26,958 nucleotides of DNA, taken from NCBI GenBank assembly GCA_948468465.1, contig CAOKJJ010000060.1, positions 1 to 26,958 on the forward strand, read 5' to 3'. Position 1 is the stretch's first letter. Each line of letters opens with the position of its first letter. The DNA is from an uncultured Eubacterium sp. (GTDB lineage Bacteria; Bacillota_A; Clostridia; Lachnospirales; Lachnospiraceae). The translations under genes and the position numbers were made by a program. Shown here piece by piece: positions 9,689 through 16,717 of the stretch. The notes beneath the pieces were generated by a model. It was not told the DNA's origin, searched no databases, and saw nothing but the letters and a program-made list of their open reading frames with translations.

Positions 9689-9781
9689 GTATGATAATAG
9701 AACTATATGCAAATAAGGCTGCATTAGGAATTTTTTTTAGTTCGTGGCAGTTTTTTATTGTATAGGAGAAAGGGGAAGTCC

Positions 9782-10564
9782 ATGAAAGTAATTATATTGG
9801 CGGCAGGGCAGGGAACGAGGCTGCGCCCGCTGACAGATGACAGGCCAAAATGTATGGTGGAGGTGCTTGGAAAAACCATTCTGGAACGTCAGCTTGATAC
9901 GATGCGAAGCTGTGGCGTGCGGGATGATGACATAACGATTGTGTCGGGATACCGGAATGATGTTTTAATACAAAAATTTGAGAATTCAGATATTCATGTT
10001 ATTGTGAATCAGAATTTTGAGACAACAAATATGGTATGCTCTTTGATGTGTGCAAGGGAATTGATGCAAGCGGAAGATGATATCATTGTTTCTTATGGGG
10101 ATATTATTTATAATACAGATGTATTTCGTAAGATTTTAACGGCGCAGGATCCGATGTCTGTGATTGTGGATGATGGATGGTATGGATATTGGTCAGAGCG
10201 GTGTGAGAATCCTATGGACGATGCGGAAACTTTGCTGTATGATGAAGAGCATTATTTGCTGGAAATCGGGCAGAAAACGACGGATTTGAATAAGGTGCAG
10301 TCGCAGTATATCGGGCTGATGCGCTTTCGGGGAACAGGGTTGCAGGCGGTATTGGATTTAAGCGCTGAAGCGGAGAGAAGAAGTTCGCAGGGTGAAAAAC
10401 TCTGGAGGACAGACAGAACTTATGCCAAAATGTATATGACGGATCTTCTGCAAGGGCTGATTGATGAAGGTCATAAGCTGCGGGCAGTTCATATTCAGCG
10501 TGGGTGGTTTGAGATTGATGATTGTGATGATCTGAAAGTTGTAGAAGGACAGCTGAAAGAATAG
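9782..10564 (+). CDS. Sugar-type nucleotidyltransferase (Cj1416-type CTP:phosphoglutamine cytidylyltransferase)
   Basis: A 260-aa GT-A-fold nucleotidyltransferase starting with the family signature LAAGQGTRLRPLT and a following RPKCMVEV that binds the nucleotide phosphates. Family members attach NMP to sugar phosphates or to choline phosphate. C. jejuni Cj1416 instead uses CTP and L-glutamine phosphate to make CDP-L-glutamine. Placement between the amidotransferase-like hydrolase and the APS-kinase-like gene reproduces the C. jejuni order. I set the start at the ATG at 9782, immediately before the first beta strand and behind GGAGAAAGGGGAAGTCC, rather than an upstream in-frame ATG at 9758. 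Specificity for CTP and phosphoglutamine is inferred from context. Confidence 0.86.
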   Translation: MKVIILAAGQGTRLRPLTDDRPKCMVEVLGKTILERQLDTMRSCGVRDDDITIVSGYRNDVLIQKFENSDIHVIVNQNFETTNMVCSLMCARELMQAEDDIIVSYGDIIYNTDVFRKILTAQDPMSVIVDDGWYGYWSERCENPMDDAETLLYDEEHYLLEIGQKTTDLNKVQSQYIGLMRFRGTGLQAVLDLSAEAERRSSQGEKLWRTDRTYAKMYMTDLLQGLIDEGHKLRAVHIQRGWFEIDDCDDLKVVEGQLKE

Positions 10565-10620
10565 TGGATGCAGCAGTTATGCCATGTTTTTGATATTAAG
10601 ATAAGGAAAAAAGAAATGAT

Positions 10621-11121
10621 ATGGGTACGGTATATTGGATTACAGGTCTTTCCGGAGCAGGGAAGACTACGATAGGAAAATTGTTTTATGAGCAGATGAA
10701 AGAAAAGTACCCGAATACGGTTTTTTTGGATGGGGATACTTTAAGGAGTGTTTTTGGAGACTGTTTTGGATATACGCAGGAGGAACGCAGGAAATGTGCG
10801 ATGTGTTATGCCAGGTTATGTGCGATGCTTCAGGAGCAGGGGATGAATGTTGTTTGTTGTACGATTTCTATGTTTGACAGTGTGCGGGATTGGAATCGTG
10901 AACATATAGGCGGGTATAAGGAAATTTATGTGAAAGTGTCTATGGAAACTTTGCGGGCCAGAGATCAGAAAGGACTGTATAGTGGTTTGACGAGGGAAAA
11001 GCAGAAAGAAGTGGCGGGGATTCATGTGGATATTGAGGAGCCAAAGAATCCGGATTTGATTTTGGAAAATAATGGAAGCGAGACGCCGCAGGAACAAGCG
11101 GAAAAAATATGGCGCCTGTAG
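10621..11121 (+). CDS. APS-kinase-like cytidine diphosphoramidate kinase (Cj1415-type)
   Basis: A 166-aa P-loop kinase of the adenylylsulfate-kinase fold with Walker A GLSGAGKTT at residues 9-17 and FLDGDTLR at about 35-42, the APS-kinase-like substrate strand. In C. jejuni, Cj1415 is such a kinase but phosphorylates the 3'-hydroxyl of cytidine diphosphoramidate, giving the proposed donor for the transferase, much as PAPS is made from APS. No sulfate-activation gene (ATP sulfurylase, PAPS reductase, sulfotransferase) is nearby, which argues for the phosphoramidate role. It is the last gene of the cluster; a GC-rich hairpin follows. Confidence 0.87.
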   Translation: MGTVYWITGLSGAGKTTIGKLFYEQMKEKYPNTVFLDGDTLRSVFGDCFGYTQEERRKCAMCYARLCAMLQEQGMNVVCCTISMFDSVRDWNREHIGGYKEIYVKVSMETLRARDQKGLYSGLTREKQKEVAGIHVDIEEPKNPDLILENNGSETPQEQAEKIWRL

Positions 11122-11197
11122 AATTGCATTGACAGTATGAATTGCTTATTCTTTGTATGGTAAACGGATGCATGGATGAAAGCAGGCACTGGAAAAT

Positions 11198-11237
11198 AAC
11201 CTCCCGGAACTGACAGGAAATACAGTGCCGGGAGGTT
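11198..11237. terminator. Bidirectional hairpin between the phosphoramidate cluster and the Rpn gene
   Basis: AACCTCCCGG at 11198-11207 is perfectly complementary to 11228-11237, with an additional CACTG/CAGTG pair nearby. On the minus strand the stem is followed by TTATTTT, so it suits the end of the convergent Rpn gene best. It may also stop plus-strand transcription. Confidence 0.55.
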
Positions 11238-11243
11238 GAGATT

Positions 11244-12230
11244 TTACAGGTATTTTTTAGAAGCTTCGCAGCTTAAGTGGTATTGTTCCTGAATGTTAGC
11301 CAAGATTGTCTGCTGCGGGATGTTTAGATTTTTGAGGATCGAGACGGTACTTTTGATACTGGCTTCTCTTTCTTCAGCCCTGCCTTCTACTATGCCTTCC
11401 GCTTTGCCTTGAGCTCTGCCTTCAGCTATACCTTCCTTTTTAATTGTTTTTGCTTCATATTCAAGAACTCTTCCGCCCATAATGTCTTTCACTCCTTTCC
11501 TGACAGCATTATACTTTGCTGCGATATGTACCAGTACTTTATTTGACATGTCTATAATGGTGCGTTTTACATATTCACTGATGGTCCCGTTTTCAGCAAG
11601 CTCTTCCAGTTTATTTTTAATTTGCTCATACTCTGCCTGCAGAAGCTTTAGTTTTGTAGCATCCTTTTCATATTCTGCGAACCGTTCTTCATGGGAGAAA
11701 ATATAGAAAGGTATCAGCAGGAGCAGATTTTTATCAAAGATTTCCTGCAGGGTATAGTGTTGGGTCTTCATTGCCGGAATATCATATTCGACAGTTCCGC
11801 CTGGTATTTCGATCCGGATTTTTAATGTATCCGGTGTGGATGCGCGACATCGCAGGAAAAGCACGGCGGAATGTGGGAGCGTTACGGTAAGGGTGTTCCC
11901 TTTTATTTCCCCTTCATCAAGTGCAATTTGGGTTCCGTATTCAAAAAACTTGACCAGCATACTGCTGTCGGGGCGGCTCTGACATTCCAGATGGTATTTT
12001 TTTATTTCTTTTCCTTGTATTTCAAAGCTGCTGTCTGTAATTCGTTCATCCTCATTCCTGTCCTGCTGGTTCAGAAAATGCTCGTTTGGAGAGAAAATGA
12101 TTTTTTCATCTCCGGTATACTGCTCTCCGAATATGGTGTTAATCACCGGGATAATCAGGGGTGTGCAGTCATTTAGCAGTGTACGGAACACGTCGTCGTA
12201 CGGCGTATTTGTTATTCTTAGGTTTTCCAT
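11244..12230 (-). CDS. Rpn-family PD-(D/E)XK nuclease/transposase-like protein
   Basis: A 328-aa protein of the Rpn/PDDEXK-nuclease family (PF12784-like), which promotes recombination in E. coli and is abundant in Clostridia. The N-terminus is typical (NTPYDDVFRTLL), and the nuclease core lies around residues 65-90 with a D...E-x-Q arrangement (DSSFEIQ, YHLECQS). Near residues 265-290 there is a low-complexity stretch of repeated EG-x-A-EGRA units, as in many family members, followed by a short helical tail. The ATG follows AGAGGAACTTAA. A TTGAGA-17-TAAAAT promoter (12282-12254, minus strand) lies just upstream and its -35 falls inside the toxin remnant. The gene appears to have replaced the 5' part of a toxin gene. 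Confidence 0.88.
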   Translation of the reverse strand: MENLRITNTPYDDVFRTLLNDCTPLIIPVINTIFGEQYTGDEKIIFSPNEHFLNQQDRNEDERITDSSFEIQGKEIKKYHLECQSRPDSSMLVKFFEYGTQIALDEGEIKGNTLTVTLPHSAVLFLRCRASTPDTLKIRIEIPGGTVEYDIPAMKTQHYTLQEIFDKNLLLLIPFYIFSHEERFAEYEKDATKLKLLQAEYEQIKNKLEELAENGTISEYVKRTIIDMSNKVLVHIAAKYNAVRKGVKDIMGGRVLEYEAKTIKKEGIAEGRAQGKAEGIVEGRAEEREASIKSTVSILKNLNIPQQTILANIQEQYHLSCEASKKYL

Positions 12231-12253
12231 TTAAGTTCCTCTCTTTCTATTCT

Positions 12254-12282
12254 ATTTTAACATATCATATGGGTATTCTCAA
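12254..12282 (-). promoter_or_regulatory. SigA-type promoter of the Rpn gene
   Basis: On the minus strand TTGAGA (12282-12277) and TAAAAT (12259-12254) are 17 bp apart, with the start codon 24 bp beyond. The -35 box lies within the coding remnant of the neighbouring toxin gene. Confidence 0.55.
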
Positions 12283-12346
12283 CCTGAAAAAGGCAAAAGC
12301 AGAGCGGGACGATTATTTAGCCCGGAAGGAGGCATATAAAAAATGA
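12269..12346 (+). pseudogene. C-terminal remnant of a RelE/HigB (Gp49-like) toxin
   Basis: The frame ending at the TGA at 12344 encodes NLKKAKAERDDYLARKEAYKK, the helical C-terminal tail typical of phage Gp49-like HigB toxins (E-x-A-K-x-x-R-x-D-Y-L-x-R). Everything upstream of about 12277 is unrelated, belonging to the promoter region of the Rpn gene. The stop overlaps the antitoxin ATG (ATGA), exactly as in intact toxin-first operons. The toxin is therefore almost certainly dead. Confidence 0.6.
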
Positions 12347-12636
12347 AGACTTGGAATGATTATAAAGAGTTTGTAAAGGAAGTTGATCCTGAAAGCAGAA
12401 AAACAATGGAGGAGGTGGAGGCATTATCTTCTATTGTCAGCACGATTATCAATCAACGTAATATGCTGGGGATTTCCCAAAGGGAGCTTGCTGCCATGTG
12501 CGGAATCCCACAGTCATCTGTTGCCCGGATAGAATCTTTCAAAACAACACCGAACCTGGACACCATTTTAAAAATCATGCAGCCGCTGGGGCTGACACTG
12601 ACGGTTCAGCAGTCAGCGGAATCTAATGTCATCTAA
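12343..12636 (+). CDS. XRE/HigA-type antitoxin, orphaned
   Basis: A 97-aa protein with a helix-turn-helix at about residues 45-70 (ISQRELAAMCGIPQSSVARIE), of the HigA/XRE antitoxin type. In the usual arrangement it neutralises the upstream RelE-fold toxin and represses the operon. Its ATG overlaps the stop of the toxin remnant and uses the AAGGAGG inside the remnant's coding sequence. With the toxin reduced to its last ~20 residues, it is an orphan antitoxin or a stand-alone regulator. The C-terminus (LTLTVQQSAES) is short and normal for the family. Confidence 0.85.
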   Translation: MKTWNDYKEFVKEVDPESRKTMEEVEALSSIVSTIINQRNMLGISQRELAAMCGIPQSSVARIESFKTTPNLDTILKIMQPLGLTLTVQQSAESNVI

Positions 12637-12668
12637 AGCTCTTTTAGAACAATCCATACGTGGGAGAT

Positions 12669-12688
12669 GTGGGAAACTCGTTTCCCAC
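12669..12688. repeat. Short palindrome downstream of the antitoxin
   Basis: GTGGGAAAC at 12669-12677 is complementary to 12680-12688 with a 2-nt loop. A second stem, CTTGGCT/AGCCAAG, follows at about 12709-12732. No T-run follows either, so they may be terminator-like, or the scar of an older repeat element. Confidence 0.4.
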
Positions 12689-12738
12689 AAATTACGTATC
12701 ACGCAGACTTGGCTGGTGAGAAATAGCCAAGCACGCGC

Positions 12739-12902
12739 TAGAGCGTGTTTGAAAAATCATTCCCGCGATTTGCACTCCCCACTTTGCGGATAATTCATCC
12801 CAAATTTAATCAACATAGCCCGCTATGCCTCATAAATTTGGGATAAATTCTCCACAAAGTATGAAGCACATCTCACGGAAAGCATTTTTCAAACACGCTC
12901 TA
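12739..12902. mobile_element. 160-bp palindromic MITE flanked by TA
   Basis: The interval 12741-12900 is a long imperfect palindrome. Its outer 17 bp (GAGCGTGTTTGAAAAAT) are perfectly inverted at both ends. The inner arms match in blocks, including ATCCCAAATTTA and the CATAGC..GCTATG centre. Each end is flanked by TA (12739-12740 and 12901-12902), the target duplication made by IS630/Tc1-mariner transposases. There is no ORF, so it is a non-autonomous element needing a transposase elsewhere. Its right end abuts the helicase stop codon. Confidence 0.72.
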
Positions 12903-14507
12903 AGGTGTTTCCGAAATAAATTTTTGTATTTTTTTCATGCAATTCCAATAATTTTTATCGCTGGCGTATTTTGCGCTTTGCATGTTTGCTTCAAGGACAG
13001 ATTGTTCCAGCAGCCAGTCTGAACGAATGCATCCTGCGTGCAGGCAGCGTGCGGCTTCGCGCAGCTGGTCTCTTTTAAAGCCTGCACACCACATGCTTCG
13101 AAGCAGTTTATTTGCTGCGTGGTTGTAGGTGGGATGAACAAAACGATGGGTATCTGAAATAAATTCCAGATCAAAATTTCGGTTTTGTCCGGTATCCGGA
13201 AGAAAAAATGTTTCTTCGGAAGTGTCGGCCAGGTGCAGGTAATACAGCAGCGCGCTTGTCTTGTCCTCTGTGATGCGAATGATACGTCCCAGACGCTGGA
13301 TGCGCTGACGTTCGGTGGAGGTGCCGGATAAGATGATTCCTATGGAGGCGTCTGGTACGTTGACGCCTTCGTCCATGGATTTACAGGTGATTAAAATACG
13401 GATGTCTCCTGTTTGGAATCTTTCCAGAGTATTTTTGTTTGCCTGTGTACCCATTTTTGAATGATATCTTCCGATCCTTCCGGGATATTGTTTTTCCAGC
13501 TGTGCGTACAGCTGATCAGCCTGGCTGATGCGTTCGCCGAAGACCAGTATTTTTTCCAGCTGCGGTGTACGTTCTGCCAGATGTTGGATCAGGCTGACGG
13601 CGCAGAGAATTCTTTCGGAGGCCAGGCAGATGAGGTTTGTCCGTACATAGGTGAGCCTCATGTATTTGGCGGCAAGATTTGCAGAGGAAGAATCTTTATT
13701 GCCGCTTAGGCGGCGAATCATTTCATAGCGTTCGCTGGAGGTCAGGTCTGCGAGGGAAGGGTATTGGTGTACCAGCCTGCGGTAGATGGCGAGCAGTTGT
13801 TCGGAAATATCGTCATATTCAGCTCTTTCTGCTTTCTGGAAAGACAGCTGGATGTGAAAAATATCATAATGGCAGATGGTACGGCAGGCGGATGCCTGAG
13901 CCATGCTGTAGGTGTATATTTTTCTGCCAAGGGAAGCGGTCAAATCCTTAAGGGATTGTCCGTAAGGAAGGGTTGCGGTAAGGCCCAGGGAGAAATACTG
14001 TGCTGCGTATGGTTTGATATATGGCAGAAATTCAAAGATCAGCTGATTCTGGCCGCTTGCATAATGATGGCATTCGTCTGCGATTAACAGGACATATTCT
14101 CCGTTTTTTAATTGTTCCAGAATCTGTTTGGCCAGTTCATATCGGGCGGAATTAATGACATAAATCATGTATTTGCAGTCAGGAGAAGATTTGCACCCAT
14201 CGCCTCTGAGGCCGATTTTTGTATGTATTGATTTTTCTGAAACAGGGTTGTGATCAGCAGCGGAGTTCTCGTCGGATGCAGAGAGAAATTCCCTAAGCGA
14301 GCGGTTCCACTGCCACATCAGAGAGCTGGTAGGGACGACGATTTTAACTTTTAACGGTTTTTGGAGGTGCTGTTCCAGTTGTTTTGCGGCATTCAGAGCC
14401 AGAAGCGTTTTGCCGGAACCGGTTACAGCTTGTACAATGCCCCGATTGTTGTTTGCAAACCAACGATGCAGGCACTCTTCCTGCCAGTGATGTAATACTT
14501 GTTTCAT
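12900..14507 (-). CDS. SF2 DEAD/DEAH-type (XPB-like) helicase
   Basis: A 535-aa superfamily 2 helicase. Motif I AVTGSGKT is at residues 27-34, motif II DECH at 144-147, motif III LTATL at 176-180, motif V around 375-387 (SMDEGVNVPDA) and motif VI QRIQRLGRIIR at 401-411. The form is that of XPB/ResIII-type DNA translocases found in restriction and defence systems. I start it at the second in-frame Met because CAGGAGCAAAAAC lies directly before that ATG. A TGG-TACAAT extended -10 lies at 14552-14547. It is divergently transcribed from the ATPase operon and probably shares its control region. Its TAG stop uses the TA flanking the MITE plus the element's last G; the stop would remain if the element were precisely removed. 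Confidence 0.88.
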   Translation of the reverse strand: MKQVLHHWQEECLHRWFANNNRGIVQAVTGSGKTLLALNAAKQLEQHLQKPLKVKIVVPTSSLMWQWNRSLREFLSASDENSAADHNPVSEKSIHTKIGLRGDGCKSSPDCKYMIYVINSARYELAKQILEQLKNGEYVLLIADECHHYASGQNQLIFEFLPYIKPYAAQYFSLGLTATLPYGQSLKDLTASLGRKIYTYSMAQASACRTICHYDIFHIQLSFQKAERAEYDDISEQLLAIYRRLVHQYPSLADLTSSERYEMIRRLSGNKDSSSANLAAKYMRLTYVRTNLICLASERILCAVSLIQHLAERTPQLEKILVFGERISQADQLYAQLEKQYPGRIGRYHSKMGTQANKNTLERFQTGDIRILITCKSMDEGVNVPDASIGIILSGTSTERQRIQRLGRIIRITEDKTSALLYYLHLADTSEETFFLPDTGQNRNFDLEFISDTHRFVHPTYNHAANKLLRSMWCAGFKRDQLREAARCLHAGCIRSDWLLEQSVLEANMQSAKYASDKNYWNCMKKIQKFISETP

Positions 14508-14576
14508 GTTTTTGCTCCTGTCAGGCATTTTAAGTTTATATTTTTTATTGTACCATAATTTCTACAGGGATGAAAG

Positions 14577-14700
14577 TTTTTTAAGAAATAAAATTTTGGT
14601 ATAAAATTTTTGTATTGCAATCTGTTATTTGAGAGGTTATAAACGGTTATAAACTGCCATAAATTCGTCTATAAATTTTGCTATAAATTTTTTAAGAAAT
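14577..14700. repeat. Helically phased ATAAA repeats in the divergent control region
   Basis: ATAAA occurs at 14601, 14639, 14649, 14659, 14671 and 14683. The last five are spaced 10, 10, 12 and 12 bp, nearly one helical turn each, within (G)TTATAAAC or CTATAAATTTT contexts. The cluster is bracketed by a 13-bp direct repeat, TTTTTTAAGAAAT, at 14577-14589 and 14688-14700. The array sits between the helicase start and the promoter of the ATPase operon. It could be a bent-DNA segment or a multi-site operator. Confidence 0.5.
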
Positions 14701-14702
14701 TG

Positions 14703-14731
14703 TTGAAATTGTCGTCTCTATCAGATATACT
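14703..14731 (+). promoter_or_regulatory. SigA-type promoter of the ATPase operon
   Basis: TTGAAA at 14703-14708 and TATACT at 14726-14731 are separated by 17 bp. The start codon at 14778 would give a leader of about 40 nt. It lies directly after the phased repeats. Confidence 0.65.
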
Positions 14732-14777
14732 TTTTATAGCTATGTAAATTTAAACAATGAATGCAAAGGATGAGATT

Positions 14778-15554
14778 ATGAATTACGAAGATTTATATCA
14801 GGCACTGCAGTCGGAAGAAAAAAATGTTAAGGATCAGCTTGCTTCACTGCAAAAGCTGTTTAAAGCGGTTCATCGTGAAACGGAAAGCGGAGATATAAAA
14901 AATCTAATCCGTGATCTGTCTGTTATGGCGGAGGCAGCGGCGTCTGTCTCGGCTTCTGTGAATGAAATGAAAAGTGCAATAGATGCTTTTGATACAAAAG
15001 AATATTTGGAGAACGGGGATTTTGCGGAGCAGATGCTTGCTGCGTGTCAGGAAAATTTTGTGGATGTTCGCGGCGAGTTTCCGGTGTATGAGATGTTTCC
15101 ATACCGGGTGCGTCTGGATACGGAAAATCAGGATGTGTATCTGGACCGAAAAAAAGTGCAGTGTATCCGGCCGAAGAGTCTTGTCCATATCATAAAAAAT
15201 GGTCAGGAAAAATTGAATAAAGCTTCATTTAATGCGGCTTCGTTTGCAAATGAGTTATCAGACGCTTATGATCTTGCGGTTTTAAAATTAAAAAAGCGGC
15301 CAGAGTCGGATATTTATTTGACAAGCCTGTATAAATTTTTAGCGCCGATGAGCCGTTTTCGTAAAGATTATGATCAGCATAGCTTTGCATTTGATCTTGC
15401 GAGATTATATATTTCGGATGTGGAAGAGACAAAGAACGGGAAAAGATTTCAGTTTGGCCCAAGCCGTATTAATAACAAGGCGATTCGTATTTTGGATAAG
15501 GACGGACAGGAACAATTTCTTGCAACGATTCGTTTCTTTGACGCAGAGGTGTGA
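14778..15554 (+). CDS. Hypothetical coiled-coil protein of the ATPase operon
   Basis: A 258-aa soluble protein that I do not recognise. Residues 1-75 are charged and helical and probably coiled coil. A mixed segment follows with PVYEMFPYRVRLD and VYLDRKKVQCIRP, then a helical C-terminal half ending in a beta strand (ATIRFFDAEV). There is no signal peptide, membrane segment or catalytic motif. I start at the ATG at 14778, which has AAAGGATGAG seven bases upstream; an ATG at 14757 has none. Its stop is 2 nt before the next start, so it is translationally coupled to the first ATPase and probably forms a complex with the two ATPases. Confidence 0.8.
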   Translation: MNYEDLYQALQSEEKNVKDQLASLQKLFKAVHRETESGDIKNLIRDLSVMAEAAASVSASVNEMKSAIDAFDTKEYLENGDFAEQMLAACQENFVDVRGEFPVYEMFPYRVRLDTENQDVYLDRKKVQCIRPKSLVHIIKNGQEKLNKASFNAASFANELSDAYDLAVLKLKKRPESDIYLTSLYKFLAPMSRFRKDYDQHSFAFDLARLYISDVEETKNGKRFQFGPSRINNKAIRILDKDGQEQFLATIRFFDAEV

Positions 15555-15556
15555 TT

Positions 15557-16717
15557 ATGAAGCCGCAATGGATGGAAAATGGAAGTGGGATTCAGTCGCT
15601 TGCTGACTTTTGGAAAGAAAAATATTTGCAGCAGTATATTCAAAATGGCGGCAGCAAAATTAAATTTGTTACCGGGAGAAAAGAAAGCGGTAAGACCTAT
15701 TTTCTGCGTATGATGGCGTCGGCTGCTGAACAGGAAAATTATAAGGTAGTTCGGTTTTCGGCTAAAGATATATGGATGCATGATTTTAAAGATATTTATG
15801 TTGAGATCTTCAAACAGTGTGACATTATGGGGTGTCTGGAGGCAATCAGCCATCGTTTAATCCAGGAGCTGGGATTTGATTATCATGATATTCCAAAGGG
15901 TATGAAATTTATTGATTATCTTTCGCAAAACGGCTTGGGAGATGCGCTGAATAAGCGTGAAATCCGTTTTCAGCTGCGGCATTTGTTTTTGGATAATCCT
16001 ATGCTGGATAATAACTTTGCGCTGGCATGCAGTATGTTAACAGGATATATACTTGGATATCCTTTGCTGGAAGAGCAAAATCGGGATATGCTTATGGCAT
16101 GGCTGGAAGGTGACCGTTCAATTAAAATTTCCCAGCTGCGTGCCCTGGATTTTTATCCGAGCCGGATTACGAAATATAATGCCAGGCATATGCTGCGGTC
16201 ATTAGCGGAAGTTATTCATATGGGGAATTTTTCCGGATTGTTTATTACGATTGATGATCTGGAAATTTTGATCAGCCGTTCCAGTCTGGAGCTGCTGCAT
16301 TATACGAAAATGAAGAGGGAAGATACGTATGAGAGCATCAGGCAGCTGATTGATGATATTGACAGTATGTCAAATATTATGTTTGTATATGCGTTTGACC
16401 GGGAGCTGATTGATAATGAAAATACGGGGCTGAAATCTTATCAGGCGTTATGGATGCGTATACAAAATGAGATTGTGGGAGAGAGATTTAACTGTTTTAC
16501 TGATATGGTTGATTTGGACCGGTTTGCCGCGCAGGAATATACACCGGAAATTGTTGTGTCTATGTCAGAGAAGTTTGCTGAGTCAGAGAAAGTGGCAGCC
16601 GCTGTTCCGCTGGATTTGAATACTGCAAAAGAGATTGTGCAGCAGGCGCATACAGGGGTGGTCGGTATCCCTGGACTGATTCGGGAAGCAATGCGGGAGG
16701 AAAAAGCAGATGTATGA
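15557..16717 (+). CDS. P-loop ATPase, BrxD/DUF2791-like (first of a tandem pair)
   Basis: A 386-aa P-loop protein. Walker A is GRKESGKT at residues 40-47, and the Walker B strand is FITIDDLE at 229-236, where the usual DE is DD. The segment YTKMKREDTYESIRQLIDDID at about 263-283 and the C-terminal helical region resemble BREX-type ATP-binding proteins (BrxD/DUF2791). It is more diverged than the next gene. The ATG is preceded by GAGG, 2 nt after the upstream stop. It overlaps the second ATPase by 8 nt, so the three genes are translated together. It may pair with the next protein as a hetero-oligomeric ATPase, perhaps with a weakened active site; that is inference. Confidence 0.78.
   Translation: MKPQWMENGSGIQSLADFWKEKYLQQYIQNGGSKIKFVTGRKESGKTYFLRMMASAAEQENYKVVRFSAKDIWMHDFKDIYVEIFKQCDIMGCLEAISHRLIQELGFDYHDIPKGMKFIDYLSQNGLGDALNKREIRFQLRHLFLDNPMLDNNFALACSMLTGYILGYPLLEEQNRDMLMAWLEGDRSIKISQLRALDFYPSRITKYNARHMLRSLAEVIHMGNFSGLFITIDDLEILISRSSLELLHYTKMKREDTYESIRQLIDDIDSMSNIMFVYAFDRELIDNENTGLKSYQALWMRIQNEIVGERFNCFTDMVDLDRFAAQEYTPEIVVSMSEKFAESEKVAAAVPLDLNTAKEIVQQAHTGVVGIPGLIREAMREEKADV

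Noticed and set aside
10621..11121. Sulfate activation (PAPS) gene
   Set aside because: The fold is APS-kinase-like, but no ATP sulfurylase or sulfotransferase is present, and the neighbours match the phosphoramidate pathway.
12900..12902. Helicase truncated by MITE insertion, because its stop codon lies on the element boundary
   Set aside because: Removing the element with one TA copy still leaves TAG in the same frame, since the left flank also continues TA-G. The stop does not depend on the insertion.
12825..13022. Plus-strand frame of 65 codons starting in the MITE
   Set aside because: It overlaps the helicase antisense and begins inside the palindrome; no coding signal.
14577..14700. 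CRISPR-like or origin iteron array
   Set aside because: The units are too short and imperfect, no spacers or cas genes are present, and there is no replication initiator nearby.
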